Source: CAVYWD01 sp963772225
GTDB taxonomy: Bacteria > Myxococcota > Myxococcia > Myxococcales > UBA5297
NCBI GenBank assembly: GCA_963772225.1
Contig: CAVYWD010000003.1
Location: 372,001-436,000 of the forward strand
Direction of reading: 5' to 3'
Length of the DNA: 64,000 bases
A program made the translations under genes and the position numbers. Shown here piece by piece: positions 26,546 to 37,800 of this stretch. How positions within the stretch are numbered: the first letter of the stretch is position 1; every line of letters begins with the position of its first letter. The notes under the pieces were generated by a model. The model did no database searches and was not told the DNA's origin. It saw nothing but the letters and a program-made list of their open reading frames with translations.

Positions 26546-27927
26546 TTCTTCGCCCTTTCGGCACGACGTCTCGCAGCTTCTTCGGTGCGTGCGACGATGT
26601 CGCCCATCTCATCGCCGAAAAAGTTTTCCGGCCAGTTGGTGATGTCGCCGTACTCGTTCACCTCGAGCTCCTCGAGGTCGGCGCCCTTGGGGCTCGCCTT
26701 AGCGAAATAGATGGCGACCTCCTTGTGCTCGATCTTCCTCTCCGCGATCCGCCGCTGGAGCCGATTGAGGAAGTGTTCGGAGTGCGTTTCGACGATAAGC
26801 TGCACGTTCCGTGGCCTGCCATTCTCGTATGCCTGTACCGCTGAAATGAATACGTCGGCCAACTCGGCCTGCACCTGCGGATGGAGGTGGATCTCGGGCT
26901 GCTCCATCCACACCGTGGAGCCTTCGGGGCAATAGAACGCTTGCACGAGTGCGGGGAGCACCTGGGAGACTCCGAACCCGACGTCCGGCAGCGCGACCTC
27001 CGTGAGCCCGCCGCGGGTCTTGACCTTGACCTCGAAGTCCTTTCTCCCTTCGGCAGTGCGCTCGACCGCAAAACTCTCGATGACTCCGAGATCTTCGAGC
27101 CACTTTGCGACGAACTCGTCAAACCTCGACATATGCTGTTTGTACCCGCGGTTGAGCGTTCGACCTTCCGCCTTGGCCGCGAGAATCGCGGCGATGGTGT
27201 ACTCCCCCTTCGGTCCGACATCCCCGGGCGTGTTGCCGGACCAGCCGTAGACTCGGCGCGGATGTTCACGCAATGGCCCGAGATAGCTGAGCGTCTCAAG
27301 GCTACGCTCGATCTCCAGCGCGAACTCCGCGAGGAAGTCCGCGTTCTGAAAGCGTGCGAGTGACCGGTCCGAGATGCGATAGAACTTCTCCGGCGGCTCG
27401 ACCGGCCACTTCCTCCCGACTGCCTTGACGAGGTGGTAAGGATCGGCTTTGAGCGACCATTCGCCCGAGTCACCGGTCTCGAGGGAGGCGCACAGAATGT
27501 CCTGGTCCGAGGTGCGGAGCACATACTCCAGCCTGTGCACAATCGGCTGATCCTGCTCGGACACGGCCAGCGTGCTGGTCAGTCGCAGATGGGTACCCTC
27601 GAACGCCTGCTTTGCATCCAGCGGGTCGCGGACGGAAAGCCGCTCTCGAAGGCCCCAGTCGAGCATGAACTCGAACTGTCTCTTGCGATCATGGCCGTGA
27701 AGGCACTCCACGAATGTTCCGAGGTCGATGAGCGAGGCTTCATCGCCCGTGTCGAATGCCCTCCGCCGATCGGCCGACGCGGCCGTCTGTTTGAGTCCGA
27801 GCAGCAGATGCCCCAGGCTGCTCTTGCCGGAGCTGTTGGCGCCGAACAGGACCGTGAGCGGAGCGAGGCGAACCTCGCCCGTGTCCTTCCAGGCCTTGAA
27901 GTTCTTGATGCGCAGCTTGGTCAGCAT
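26542..27927 (-). CDS. SMC/OLD-like AAA ATPase with DUF3696-type C-terminus
   Basis: A 461-residue ABC-fold ATPase. MLTKLRIKNFKAWKDTGEV opens it; Walker A is VLFGANSSGKSSLGHLLLGL (about 27-46), the signature-like helix is GFGVSQVLPALVQAFY (about 320), Walker B is VWMEQPEIHLHPQVQAEL (about 343-360), and the H-loop is VETHSEHFLNRLQRRI (about 385). The C-terminal tail (NEYGDITNWPENFFGDEMGD) is typical of DUF3696 proteins. No TOPRIM nuclease domain is visible, unlike OLD or GajA. I chose ATG at 27927 over a start 20 codons earlier because it begins the standard RecF-like N-terminus. It overlaps the RNA ligase gene. Such ATPases often act as sensors or motors in phage defence pairs. Confidence 0.88.
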   Translation of the reverse strand: MLTKLRIKNFKAWKDTGEVRLAPLTVLFGANSSGKSSLGHLLLGLKQTAASADRRRAFDTGDEASLIDLGTFVECLHGHDRKRQFEFMLDWGLRERLSVRDPLDAKQAFEGTHLRLTSTLAVSEQDQPIVHRLEYVLRTSDQDILCASLETGDSGEWSLKADPYHLVKAVGRKWPVEPPEKFYRISDRSLARFQNADFLAEFALEIERSLETLSYLGPLREHPRRVYGWSGNTPGDVGPKGEYTIAAILAAKAEGRTLNRGYKQHMSRFDEFVAKWLEDLGVIESFAVERTAEGRKDFEVKVKTRGGLTEVALPDVGFGVSQVLPALVQAFYCPEGSTVWMEQPEIHLHPQVQAELADVFISAVQAYENGRPRNVQLIVETHSEHFLNRLQRRIAERKIEHKEVAIYFAKASPKGADLEELEVNEYGDITNWPENFFGDEMGDIVARTEEAARRRAERAKK

Positions 27928-28117
27928 CTCGGGCTCCTGGCGGCGGCATGCTCGGCTGTCTTTTTGCCTCAGTCCCGGTGGCAACATACCTTGCCGCGCG
28001 CTCGGAGGGCTTCTCGGCGAGCTGTTCGGCCATCAGCGGCCTTACCCAGCGCCGCGGCGAAGACCTGCCGACCCGGCTCTGGCGATTTCGGGACGAAGGC
28101 CCGCTCCACGGCCGCCC

Positions 28118-31100
28118 TCACCGGTCGAGCACCTTCACCCGCGTCTCGTCTCCATTGCACCGGATCTCCGGCACGTACATGGCGTGCCCGAGCACGGGCA
28201 GCGCGTGGAACTGCCCGGGCGCCTCGGCGCGCAGGTCGTAGCGGATCTCCCAAACGCCCTGCTTGAGCTGGTCCACGAAGAGCGCCACCTTGCGGTCGCG
28301 CAGCTCCTGGTGCACGGGCCGCGTGTTGCCGGTGGTGTCGAGCCCGGCCTCCATCGACCGGTCGTCCACGGCTCGTCTCAAAGCATCGGCGCGGATCTCC
28401 CTGGCCTGCATCGGCTGGCCGCTCTTGACCTCCACCGCCTCGAAGCCCGCCGGCTTCAAGTCCTCGAAAACCAGGTACTCGTAGTTGTTCTTGGCCTCGA
28501 GCGTGACCACCACCTCCACGCGCTCGCCGCTCTTGATGGACTCGCCGTCGTTCAAGGGCTCGCGCTCGTAGACCTGCCCCTTGAGCAGCGTCGGCCGGCC
28601 CACCCACTTGAAGTAGCGCCGGCGCGCGAAGATCTCGTGGCCCGCCGCCTTGATCGGCTCCTCCAGGCTGAAGAACGTCGCCGAGGCGAAGAAGTAGAGC
28701 GTCGCGCCGCGCTTCTTCACCACGCGCACCTCGTTCTTGCCGCTCCCGAGCAGCTTCTCGTCCACCGCGAACACCGAGGGCGCCCCGAGGATCTCCGCCC
28801 TGCTCACCTTCTTCGCCGCCACCTCGTGGCCGTTCACCAGCACCGCGAACTCCGCGTCCTGCGCCGTCTCGCCGCTGGCCTTGAGGTAGTCGCTGAGCGC
28901 CAGCACGGCGATCGCCGTGTCGCGGGTGTTCGTCCACTGCGCCCCGCGCCGGTTCTTGATCAGCCAATTCACGGTGGGCTCGACCAGCTTGTGCTTGGGG
29001 TCGACCGCCAGGAGCGCGCGCAGCACGAAGGAGGTGGTCTCCACCGCCCCCTCGGACCAGACCCACCAGCCCGACTCCTGGCCCCAGTGCGCGGTGCCGC
29101 TCGCCGCGCCCGAGGGCTCATTCTTGAGCAGCACCGAGGCGTCCTCGGCCTTGTCCAGCGCCGCGCCGTTCCCGAGGTTGTCGACCAGGAGCTTCGCCTC
29201 CTGCGTTTTGTGATAGCTCGCCGCCGCGAGCGTGAGCAGCGCGCGACCGTAAGGCGTGAGCCGCTCGCGGTTCTTGTAGAGGTTCGCGAAGACCCGCCGC
29301 TGGAATTCGGTCGCCGCGCCCTGCGCCACCCGCGCCTGGTGGGCGGAGAGCGCGTGCAGCAGCCAGGCCTGCCGCGAAGGCTCGGACTCCTCGTTGACGA
29401 GGTTCACGTCCAGATATCCCGCCGCGCGCTGCGCCACATGCTCGCGGATCGGCACGCCCGCCTGCGCGGCGAGCGTCAGACCCCACAGGACGTAGGCGGT
29501 CATGAAGCGGTCGCTCTCGCCGTCCTTCCACCAGCCCCAGCCGCCGTCGGAGTGCTGGAAGTCGTAGAGCCGCTTGAGGCCGGCCTCGGTCACCGCGCTC
29601 AGCTCGTCCAGGCTCTTCTTTCCCTTGGGATGCGTCTGATGGGCGCTCGCCGGCTCGACCCCGCCGAAGACGCGGCGCATCGCCTCCTCGGGCGAGAGCC
29701 CCTGGTCCTTGAGCGTCCGCGCCACCACGGCAGCCGGCAGGAAGCGGCTCATCGTCTGCTCGGTGCAGCCGTAGGGGTAGTCCACGAGGTACGGCAGGAC
29801 ATCGAGCAGGGTCACCGCCTGGCTGGGCGAGACCTGCACCGTGAAGGAGGTCGAGCCGGGCCGCCGCTCGGGCAGCTCGAGCACCACCCTCGCCTCGTCG
29901 CCCTTGAGCTTGCCGCCCAGCGCCACGGTCTTCTCGATGCCGTGCGGCCAGGCGACGAAGGGCAGCTCCATGGCGTCGGCGAGCGCGCCGGCGCGCGCCT
30001 GGACCTTGAGCTTCACCGGGCCGGCCTCTCTGACTTGCACCGTCCAGTCGAAGCGCACGTCGCCGCCCGCGGCTACGGACCTCGCCGGCTGCTTCGCCGG
30101 CCCGTCGACCTGCACCCCCTCGGCGAAGAGCTCGGGGACCGCCAGGAAGGGCTGCGCGGTGTTGTTGTTGACCACCGCGGAGACGGTCACGGCGTCGCCG
30201 ACCACGAAGAAGCGCGGCGCCTGCAGGCGCACGATGAGCGGCTGGCGGGTGCGCGCGGTGGCGCTGGCAATGCCGAACTGCGCGCCCTGGCCCACCGCCC
30301 GCGCTGTGGCGCGCCAGGTGGTGAGCGAGTCGGGCAGCTTCGCCTTCAGGCTCGCCTTGCCGTCTTTGCCAGTCTGAACCGCGGCCGCGAAGAGCGCGGT
30401 GGCGCGGAAGTCGCTGCGCACTTGGACGGGGCAGGGGCCTCGTTCGCCCCGCCGACCTCTTTGCTCTGCGCGCGCCCCACGGGGCGCCTCTCGGCCTCGT
30501 CGCGGCGGCGCGCCGCAAAGCCCTCCTTGGCCTTGAAGTCTGCCGGGGCCTCGGCCTTCTTCAACACGCCCGCCGACTGCGCTTCCGGCGCCGGGGAGGC
30601 GACGGCGAGCGACGGTGCCTCGCGCTCGGTGGCCACGAAGTCGTCGGCCGCGGCGCCGAAGTCGCCGCCCGCCGGCGCTTCGTCGAGCGCGGCGCCCACC
30701 TCCGGCGGGCCCGGCTCCGGCTGCACGAAGCCGCGCCAGTCGAGCAGGCTGGTGGTGGAAACCCCCTGCGCGCGCTTGGCTCCGAAGTAGAACTGCCGCG
30801 GGTCGCCGGCGTAGTCCTGCTGGATGGAGAAGACCGACTCGTCCACGAAGGCGACCGCGAACTGCGCGGCCACGGGCTTGCCCTGGTGGTCCCTGGCGCT
30901 CACGGCGAGCGTCGCCTCCTCGCGCGGCTGGTAGGCGTCGCGGTCGGGCGCGACCGAGACGTCGAGGAAGCTCGCGGTGGGCGGGACGATGATCTGCTTC
31001 ACGTCGTGCAGGCGCTGCTGGTCGCTGACCATCGTCGCGTCGAGGAAGACGTTGGGCACGTGCCGCGCCTCCACCGCGACGTGGAGGAGCTTCACCGTGC

Positions 31101-33978
31101 CGGTCACGTGCACCACGCGCCAGTGGTAGAGGTCCTCGCCCTCCACCGCGAAGAGCACGTAGCGGTCGGGGGAGGGGACGCTGAGCATCACCGGCGCCTC
31201 CTGGCCGACCTGGAAGGTGTCCTTGTCCACGACGATTTGCAGGCCGCCCCGGAAGTAGCCCAGCTCGGTCGTGGCGTCGCTGGCCACCCACACCGCGGCG
31301 TCGGCGGTGATGGCGTTGCGCCCCTTCTCGTCGGTGACCCAGTGCACGAGGTAGTAGCCCTCACGGTCGAAGGCGAAGGAGGCCTCGATCTCGCCCTTCT
31401 CGTCGGTCTTCACCGCCCGCTTCTCCACCTCCTCGTGGTGGTAGCCGCGGTGCTTGAGCCGGAAGCCGGGCGCGAGCGGCCCTTTCTGGCGCGCTCGGGC
31501 GAGCTCGGCGCCGGTCATCTCCTTGCCGCCCGGGTCGAGCCAGATCTCGGTCCACCACTCGCGGGTGACGAGGAGCTTGCCCTCGGCCTGCACCGGGTTG
31601 TCGTTGGCGTCCAGGGCCTTGAAGTCCACCACCACCTTCTCCTTGGGGCGGAAGAGCGAGTGGCGCGGCGTGGCGTGCACATAGAACCGCTGGCGCGCGA
31701 CGCGCACCGCCTCCGCGCTCACCACTTCGCGGCGCGAGCTGTCGGTCACCCGCGCCTCGACGCGGTACTCGAAGTCCTGGCCCGCGCCGCGCGGGGTCTC
31801 GAAGCTCACCCGCGCCGCGCCCGAGGCGTCGGTCTTGAGCACCTCGCGCTTGACGATGGAGTCGTAGCGGTATCCGCCGTAGGGGTTGGCGAAGAGGTCG
31901 TCGTAGTACCAGGGGTAATTGCGCGGCGGCCGCCAATAAGAAAGGTAGGGGCTCTGGTGGACGAGCACCTCGACGTCGGCATTGGCCACTGCGCCGCCGA
32001 AGTAATAGTCGACCTGGACTTCCGCCTCCACGGTGTCGCCCACGCGGTAGATGCGCGGCCGGCCGCCTTCCTTGGGCAGGGCGACCTTCACCGTGAACTC
32101 GGGCAGCTTGTACTCCTCGAGGCGAAAGAGCGCGGCCTGGCCGACCGAGGTCGAGGCGTTGCGGAAGCTGACGCGGTACTCGCCGAGCGGGTGCTTCTCC
32201 TCGAGCTCCACGGCGCCCGAGAGCGTGCCGAAGGCGTCGAGCTCGCCTGCGCCCTCGAAGGCCTTGGCGCCCCGCGGGTCGGTGATCTCCCAGAACAGCT
32301 TCTCGCCCTTGGGCGTGGAGTAGACCGAGCCGTCGTAGGCGCGGGCCACGAACTTGAGCTCCGCTTTCTCCTTGGGCCGGTAGGCGGGGCGGTCGGTGAA
32401 GGCGTAGATGCGCCAGGTTTTGGAGCTGCTCGGCGGCTGGCCGATTGCGCCCTGCGCCAGCGCCTGGCGCGCACCGAGCGCTGCCGCGGCCACGAAGCTC
32501 GAGGCGTCCTTGTGCGGGATCTGGAAGCTGGCGATGCCGTCGGCGTTGGCGGTGCCGGTCTGTGAAGCCCAGCGGGTGTTGCCATCCTCGTACCAGCTGT
32601 GCCAGAGCAGCGCCGAGGCGCCGGCGATGGGCGCGCCGCTGAGCGCGCTGGTGAACCAGGCCACGACCTGCGTGCCCATGGCCTTGACCGTCACCACCGT
32701 GTCGGTGACGAGCAACAGGTCGCGCCGCTTGGCCCTAACGCCCTCGGCGGTGGCCTCGAGCACGTATGCTCCCGCGGGGAGCTTGTCCGGCCAGCGCAGC
32801 ATCTGGGAGCCGGGCAGATGCTTGCCGGCGTCGCCGGTCTCTTTCGACCAGGCCTTGACCCTCGTGGCCTGGGCGAGGTCGATGCGGTGTACGGGGTCGT
32901 CGAGGTCGTCCTCGCCGCCTTCGCCCTTGGGCCGCTTGCCCATTTTCAGATCCCGCAAGAAATCGACCTGGTAGAGAACAAGGTCGATGGCCTTGACGTT
33001 GCGCCAGGAGAGCGAAATCTGGGGCGCGGTGTCGGGCAGGAAGAGGCCGGCGGCGGAGAGCGACAGGGTGGGGCCGGTGATGTCGGCGATTCGCTCGCGC
33101 GCCTGGTCGTAGAAGCGCGTCTCGCCTTTCTTGAACTCACTGAGGATGCGCCGGTAGACGGCGAGCGCCGCCGGATGGTCGGGCTCCTGCCGCCAGCCGC
33201 CGTTCTCCTGCTGGGCGAGCCGGCCCTGGGTTTCCAGGAATTGGCCGTATTGCCAGAGCGCGTCGTCATACCAGTCGTTGGCTTTGCCGCCCTTGAGCGC
33301 CGCGTCGAACTCCTCGGGGATGCGCGCGCGCGACTCGTAGTCGCCGCCCGAGCGGTAGAGCGTCATGGCGATGAGGTAGTGGCCGAGGATCTTGTCGGCG
33401 TCGGTCTTGGCGATCTTCAGGAAACTCTGCGCGATGGGCAGCGGCAGGGTGCCGTAATGGCCGTAGTAGAAGGAGGTCTCGCGCCAGGGCGGCAGGGCAG
33501 CCTTGCGCACCATGGCGAGGTAACGCTCGCGGGCGAGCTCGATGTCCGCCGCGCCGGCCCACCAGTCGAGGGCTTGCTGGTAGTTGCTCCAGCCGCTGGA
33601 GCTGCGGAGGCGCGTGCGCAGCCAGGAGAAGTCGCCCAGGGACTCCTGCACTTCGGCCCAAACGCGGTCGCGGTCTTCGGGGCGCGGGGCGTTCTGGATG
33701 AGCGCTTGGAGATCGCGGCGTGCTTGGTCGAGCTTCGAGGGGTCGCCGCCGTTGGGGATGTCCTGCGAGCGCCACAAAGTGTCGGCGAGGCGGAAGGCGA
33801 CCCAGCGCTTTTCGGGGGCGGGGAGGTCGGCCTTGGCGAGGCGCTCGTAGAGCTCGTGGGCTTCGGAGAAGGACTTTTCGGCGATGAGGCGCTCGGCCTG
33901 GGAGCGGAGCTTGGGGTAGTCGGGGGGCGTGTTGGCTCCGAGGAGGAGGGCGATGGCGGCGAGGTGGGCTCGAAGCAT
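28118..33978 (-). CDS. Bacterial alpha-2-macroglobulin family protein, one frameshift near 30430
   Basis: About 1,953 residues when one missing base in the G run at 30428-30431 (C run in the mRNA) is restored; the two halves then join at NEAPAPVQVRSDFRATALFA. A signal peptide (LRAHLAAIALLLGANTPP) precedes a helical N-terminal region (residues about 20-300), MG-type beta domains (FTDRPAYRPKEKAELKFVAR, VDESVFSIQQDYAG), the A2M domain (LPDSLTTWRATARA) and the thioester motif DYPYGCTEQTMSRFLP near residue 1400, then an alpha-toroid (SDGGWGWWKDGESDRFMTAY). These proteins trap proteases in the periplasm. No pbpC follows. The ATG at 33978 has CAGGAG upstream. The indel in a homopolymer suggests a read error, so the gene is probably intact. 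A second copy of its thioester segment lies at 25381-25634. Confidence 0.9.
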
Positions 33979-34224
33979 GCGGGGCTCCTGGACGGGGTGC
34001 CGGTGGGCGGCAGGGCGAAGCGGGGGTGGAACGTGCGAGGGACAGGGAAGATTCTGTCTGCGCCCGAGGCGTAGCGGCTGGGCGACAGCGTACGCGGGTT
34101 GGTGGCGCGGTTGCCCGACTCGGAAGATGCGACGAGGACCGCGGTGGCCCGCCAGAGAGCCGCCGGAAGGCCGCCACGGGGACACAGGCGACACTACGAA
34201 GGGCTGAGCGGTACTCCGGCACCC

Positions 34225-34700
34225 ATGGAACGCGCCATGCTCTTCGTCGACGGGTCCAACGTCGTCGGCGTATTGAAGAGGATGAACCTGAAGGTCGATG
34301 ACTACGAGGCCTTCTATCGGCACGTCCGACCGCGATGGTCAACCAGTTCTACTTCTATTGCGTCGATGCCGACTTCGGACCCTTCTTTCTTAAGTTCAGC
34401 ACCTATTTCCCGTACAACGCCAAGCTGTGCATCAACGGCCACGAATACGTTAAGCGCCAGGTCACCTAAGGAAGGCATCCGTTTCGAGGCCCCGAGGGCA
34501 GGGTCGAGAGCTGGTCGCTCGGCGGCTGGTGAGCAACCCTTCGGGTCAGACGCCAAATCGATGTCGAGCTGCGTGCCATAAGGAAACCCCGGCTCGTCCC
34601 GCTGCGCACGCCTCCCACCGGCGCCAAGGACTGCATGTGTCTGGTCAGCGCAAGTCGGCTGGACCTCCGAGTCCCACTCCGAAAGGCCGCTCATTCGCCC
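34225..34700 (+). pseudogene. Decayed locus: NYN-like N-terminus followed by fragments of a second conserved protein
   Basis: From ATG 34225 the frame reads RAMLFVDGSNVVGVLKRMNL and DDYEAFYRHV, resembling the start of a NYN/LabA-type RNase (FVDGSN motif), then loses sense. From 34335 another frame reads VNQFYFYCVDADFGPFFLKF and YFPYNAKLCINGHEYVKRQ, a well-conserved pattern I have met in uncharacterised proteins but cannot name; it stops at 34469 while the matching continuation KEGIRFEA is in another frame. Downstream a third segment (RQIDVELRAIRKPRLVPLRT) is also protein-like. I read the region as the ruins of one or two genes. Confidence 0.45.
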
Positions 34701-34838
34701 TTGGCGCTTCGCCGAGGTGATCCGCGCCCGATTCCTCCGCCGCGAGCTCGGGCGACGGGGTCGAGGGCTCGCGCGCCGCCGCGGAACCCTCGCCGGGCTT
34801 CACCTCCCCGCGCCTTTCGCTTGCTCAGGCTGGTCGAA

Positions 34839-37800
34839 CTATCGACCGAAACCATGCCTTCGCGCGGTCCGATGGCGTGCCCTGATGGCCAAGCTCGCGA
34901 GCGCCAAGAGGGAGAATGCGGCGTCGCCGGGAGAGCCGACGGCAGAGCGCCCACCCGTGCTCGCTGACTGCGTCGTCGCGCTGGCCTGCGCCGAGTTGGG
35001 CGACGAGCCAGCCGCATCGACGGCACGAACCATGAAGTAGTAGGTGGTCGCGGGCGAGAGCCCAGTGGCCGAGTAGCTGGGCGACGGGAGGTTGTTCGCC
35101 ACTCGATTCGAGTCGGCCGGCGAGAAGCTGTTGCTCGTGCCCTGATAGACCGCATAGGTCACCGAGCATCCCGTCGGCGGAGTGACGGAGCCCCAGCTCA
35201 GGTCGACTTGGCTCGAGGATTTCGCAGTTGCAGTGAGCCCGGTCGGCGCCGAGGGAGCGGTCGCACAGGCGCTATCGGCGCTGGTGGCGGCGCTCGTTTT
35301 GTTGGAATCAGGGGAGGAGCCGGCCACGTCGACCGCGCGCACGATAAAATAATAGGTGGTCGATGCCGTTAACCCGGTGCTCGAGTAGCTGGGCGAGGGA
35401 AGATTGGCCGCGACGCGATTGGCGTCGGACGGCGCAAAGCTGCTGTCGGTGCTCTGGTAGACCGCGTAGGTCAGCGCCGAGCATCCCGTCGGCGGAGTGA
35501 CGGAGCCCCAGCTCAGGTCGACTTGGCTCGAGGACTTCGCAGTTGTAGTGAGCCCGGTCGGCGCCGAGGGAGCGGTCGCACAGGCGCTATCGGCGCTGGT
35601 GGCGGCGCTCGCCTGGCTCGAGCTCGGTGACGAACCGGCCGCGTCGACCGCGCGCACGACAAAATAATAGGTGGTCGATGCCGTTAACCCGGTGCTCGAG
35701 TAGCTGGGCGAGGGAAGATTGGCCGCGACGCGATTGGCGTCGGACGGCGCAAAGCTGCTGCTGGTGCTCTGGTAGACCGCGTAGGTCAGCGCCGAGCATC
35801 CCGTCGGCGGAGTGACGGAGCCCCAGCTCAGGTCGACTTGGCTCGAGGACTTCGCAGTTGCAGTGAGCCCGGTCGGCGCCGAGGGAGCGGTCGCACAGGC
35901 GCTATCGGCGCTGGTGGCGGCGCTCGTTTTGTTGGAATCAGGGGAGGAGCCGGCCACGTCGACCGCGCGCACGATAAAATAATAGGTGGTCGATGCCGTT
36001 AACCCGGTGCTCGAGTAGCTGGGCGAGGGAAGATTGGCCGCGACGCGATTGGCGTCGGACGGCGCAAAGCTGCTGTCGGTGCTCTGGTAGACCGCGTAGG
36101 TCAGCGCCGAGCATCCCGTCGGCGGAGTGACGGAGCCCCAGCTCAGGTTGATTTGGCTCGGCGAGACTGCGGTCGCGGTGAGTCCGATTGGGGCCGAGGG
36201 AGCGGTCGCACAGGCGCTATCGGCGCTGGTGGCGGCGCTCGCCTGGCTCGAGCTCGGTGACGAACCGGCCGCGTCGACCGCGCGCACGACAAAATAATAG
36301 GTGGTCGATGCCGTTAACCCGGTGCTCGAGTAACCGGCCGAGGAGAGGTTCATCGCTACCCGATTGGCGTCCGACGGCGTAAAGCTGTTGGTCGTGCTCT
36401 GGTAGACCGCGTAGGTCACCGCGGGGCATCCCGACGGCGGCGCGACGGTATTCCAGGTCAGGTCGATCTGGCTCGGAGACTTCGCGGTCGCCGTTACCCC
36501 GGCCGGGGCCGTGGGAGCGGCCAAGCAGGACTCGGTGCCGGGAGTCGTGGCGCTCGCCGCGGTCGCGTCGGCATAACCTTTCGAGTCGCTCGTGCGCACG
36601 CCAAAGTAATAGACGGTCGATGGCGACAGCCCTGTGCTCGAAAAAGAGGTCGAAGTGAGCCCACCCGCGAGTTGGGTGGGCGAGCTGAAGTCTATGTTCA
36701 GGCTCCGGAAGACCGCGTAGGTCACCGAGCATCCCGGGGGCGGCACGACCGCTTTCCAGCTCACGTCGATCCGAGTCGGCGAGAGCGCCGTCGCAGTGAG
36801 CTCCGAAGCGGCACTGGGCGCGGCCATGCAAGAGTCCGGGCCCTGCTGTGTGGTCGCGTTCACCTGGGCCGAGTTGCCCGAAATGCCGGCCGAGTCGACC
36901 GCCTGCATGAGGTAATAGTAGGTGGTCGATGGCGCGAGCCCGACGTCTGAATACGAGGTGTTCGAAAGCTGGGCGGCAATCAGGTTGCCCCAACCCGGAG
37001 TGAAGTTGCTGTTGACATCCCGAAAGAGTGCGTACGTCACCGAGCACGCCGGCGGAGGAGTGACCGCGTTCCAGCTCAAATTGATCTGGCTCGAGGAGCT
37101 GGCAGTCGCGGTAAATCCGGTCGGAGCCGAGGGTCCGGCCGCGCAGGTCGCGTTGCTGAATGTGGTGGCGCTCACCGGGCCAGAGTTGCCGGAAGAGCCG
37201 GCTGCATCGGATGCCGTCACAATGTAATAGTAGGTGGTCGCCGGCGTGAGCCCGCTGTCCGAGAAAGAGGTCGCTGGCAGCTCGGTGACCAACGGGTTGA
37301 CCGAGGATGGGCTGACATCGCTGGTCTTGCTCCGATAGACCGAGTAGGTCACCGTGCATCCCGAAGGCAGAGCCACGGCGCCCCAGGTCAGGTTGATTTG
37401 GCTCGAGGAGCTGGCAATCGCCTCGACTCCCGTTGGAGCCGAGGGAGCGGCGGTGCAGGTCGGGATGTTGGACGAGGTGGTGGCGTTCACCCGGTTCGAG
37501 TTGTCGGAGAGGTCGATCTCATCGGCCGCGCGAACGATGTAGTAATAGGTTGTCGAGGGCGCGAGCCCGGTGTCCGCGAAAATGGTCATGGTGATTTGGG
37601 CGGCCACTTGGTTGGCCGGCGACGGGCTGAAGCCGCTGCTCGTATCTCGATAGAGCGTGTAGCTCACCGAACATCCCAGCGGCGGAATGACGGAGCCCCA
37701 GCTCAAACTGATCTGGCTCGAGGAGTCGGCCTTCGCCGTGAATCCGCTCGGACTCGAGGGTCGGTCCGCGCAGATAGGGGTGCTTGAAAATGTAGTGGCC

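Noticed and set aside
26542..27927. OLD/GajA-type nuclease
   Set aside because: The ATPase fits, but no TOPRIM domain or acidic nuclease motifs follow; the C-terminus is DUF3696-like.
27728..30790. 1,020-codon plus-strand open frame
   Set aside because: Shadow of the ATPase and alpha-2-macroglobulin genes on the minus strand.
35217..36220. Regular direct repeats that might suggest a CRISPR or VNTR array
   Set aside because: Units are about 315 bp and encode FN3 domains; no short repeats with unique spacers are present.
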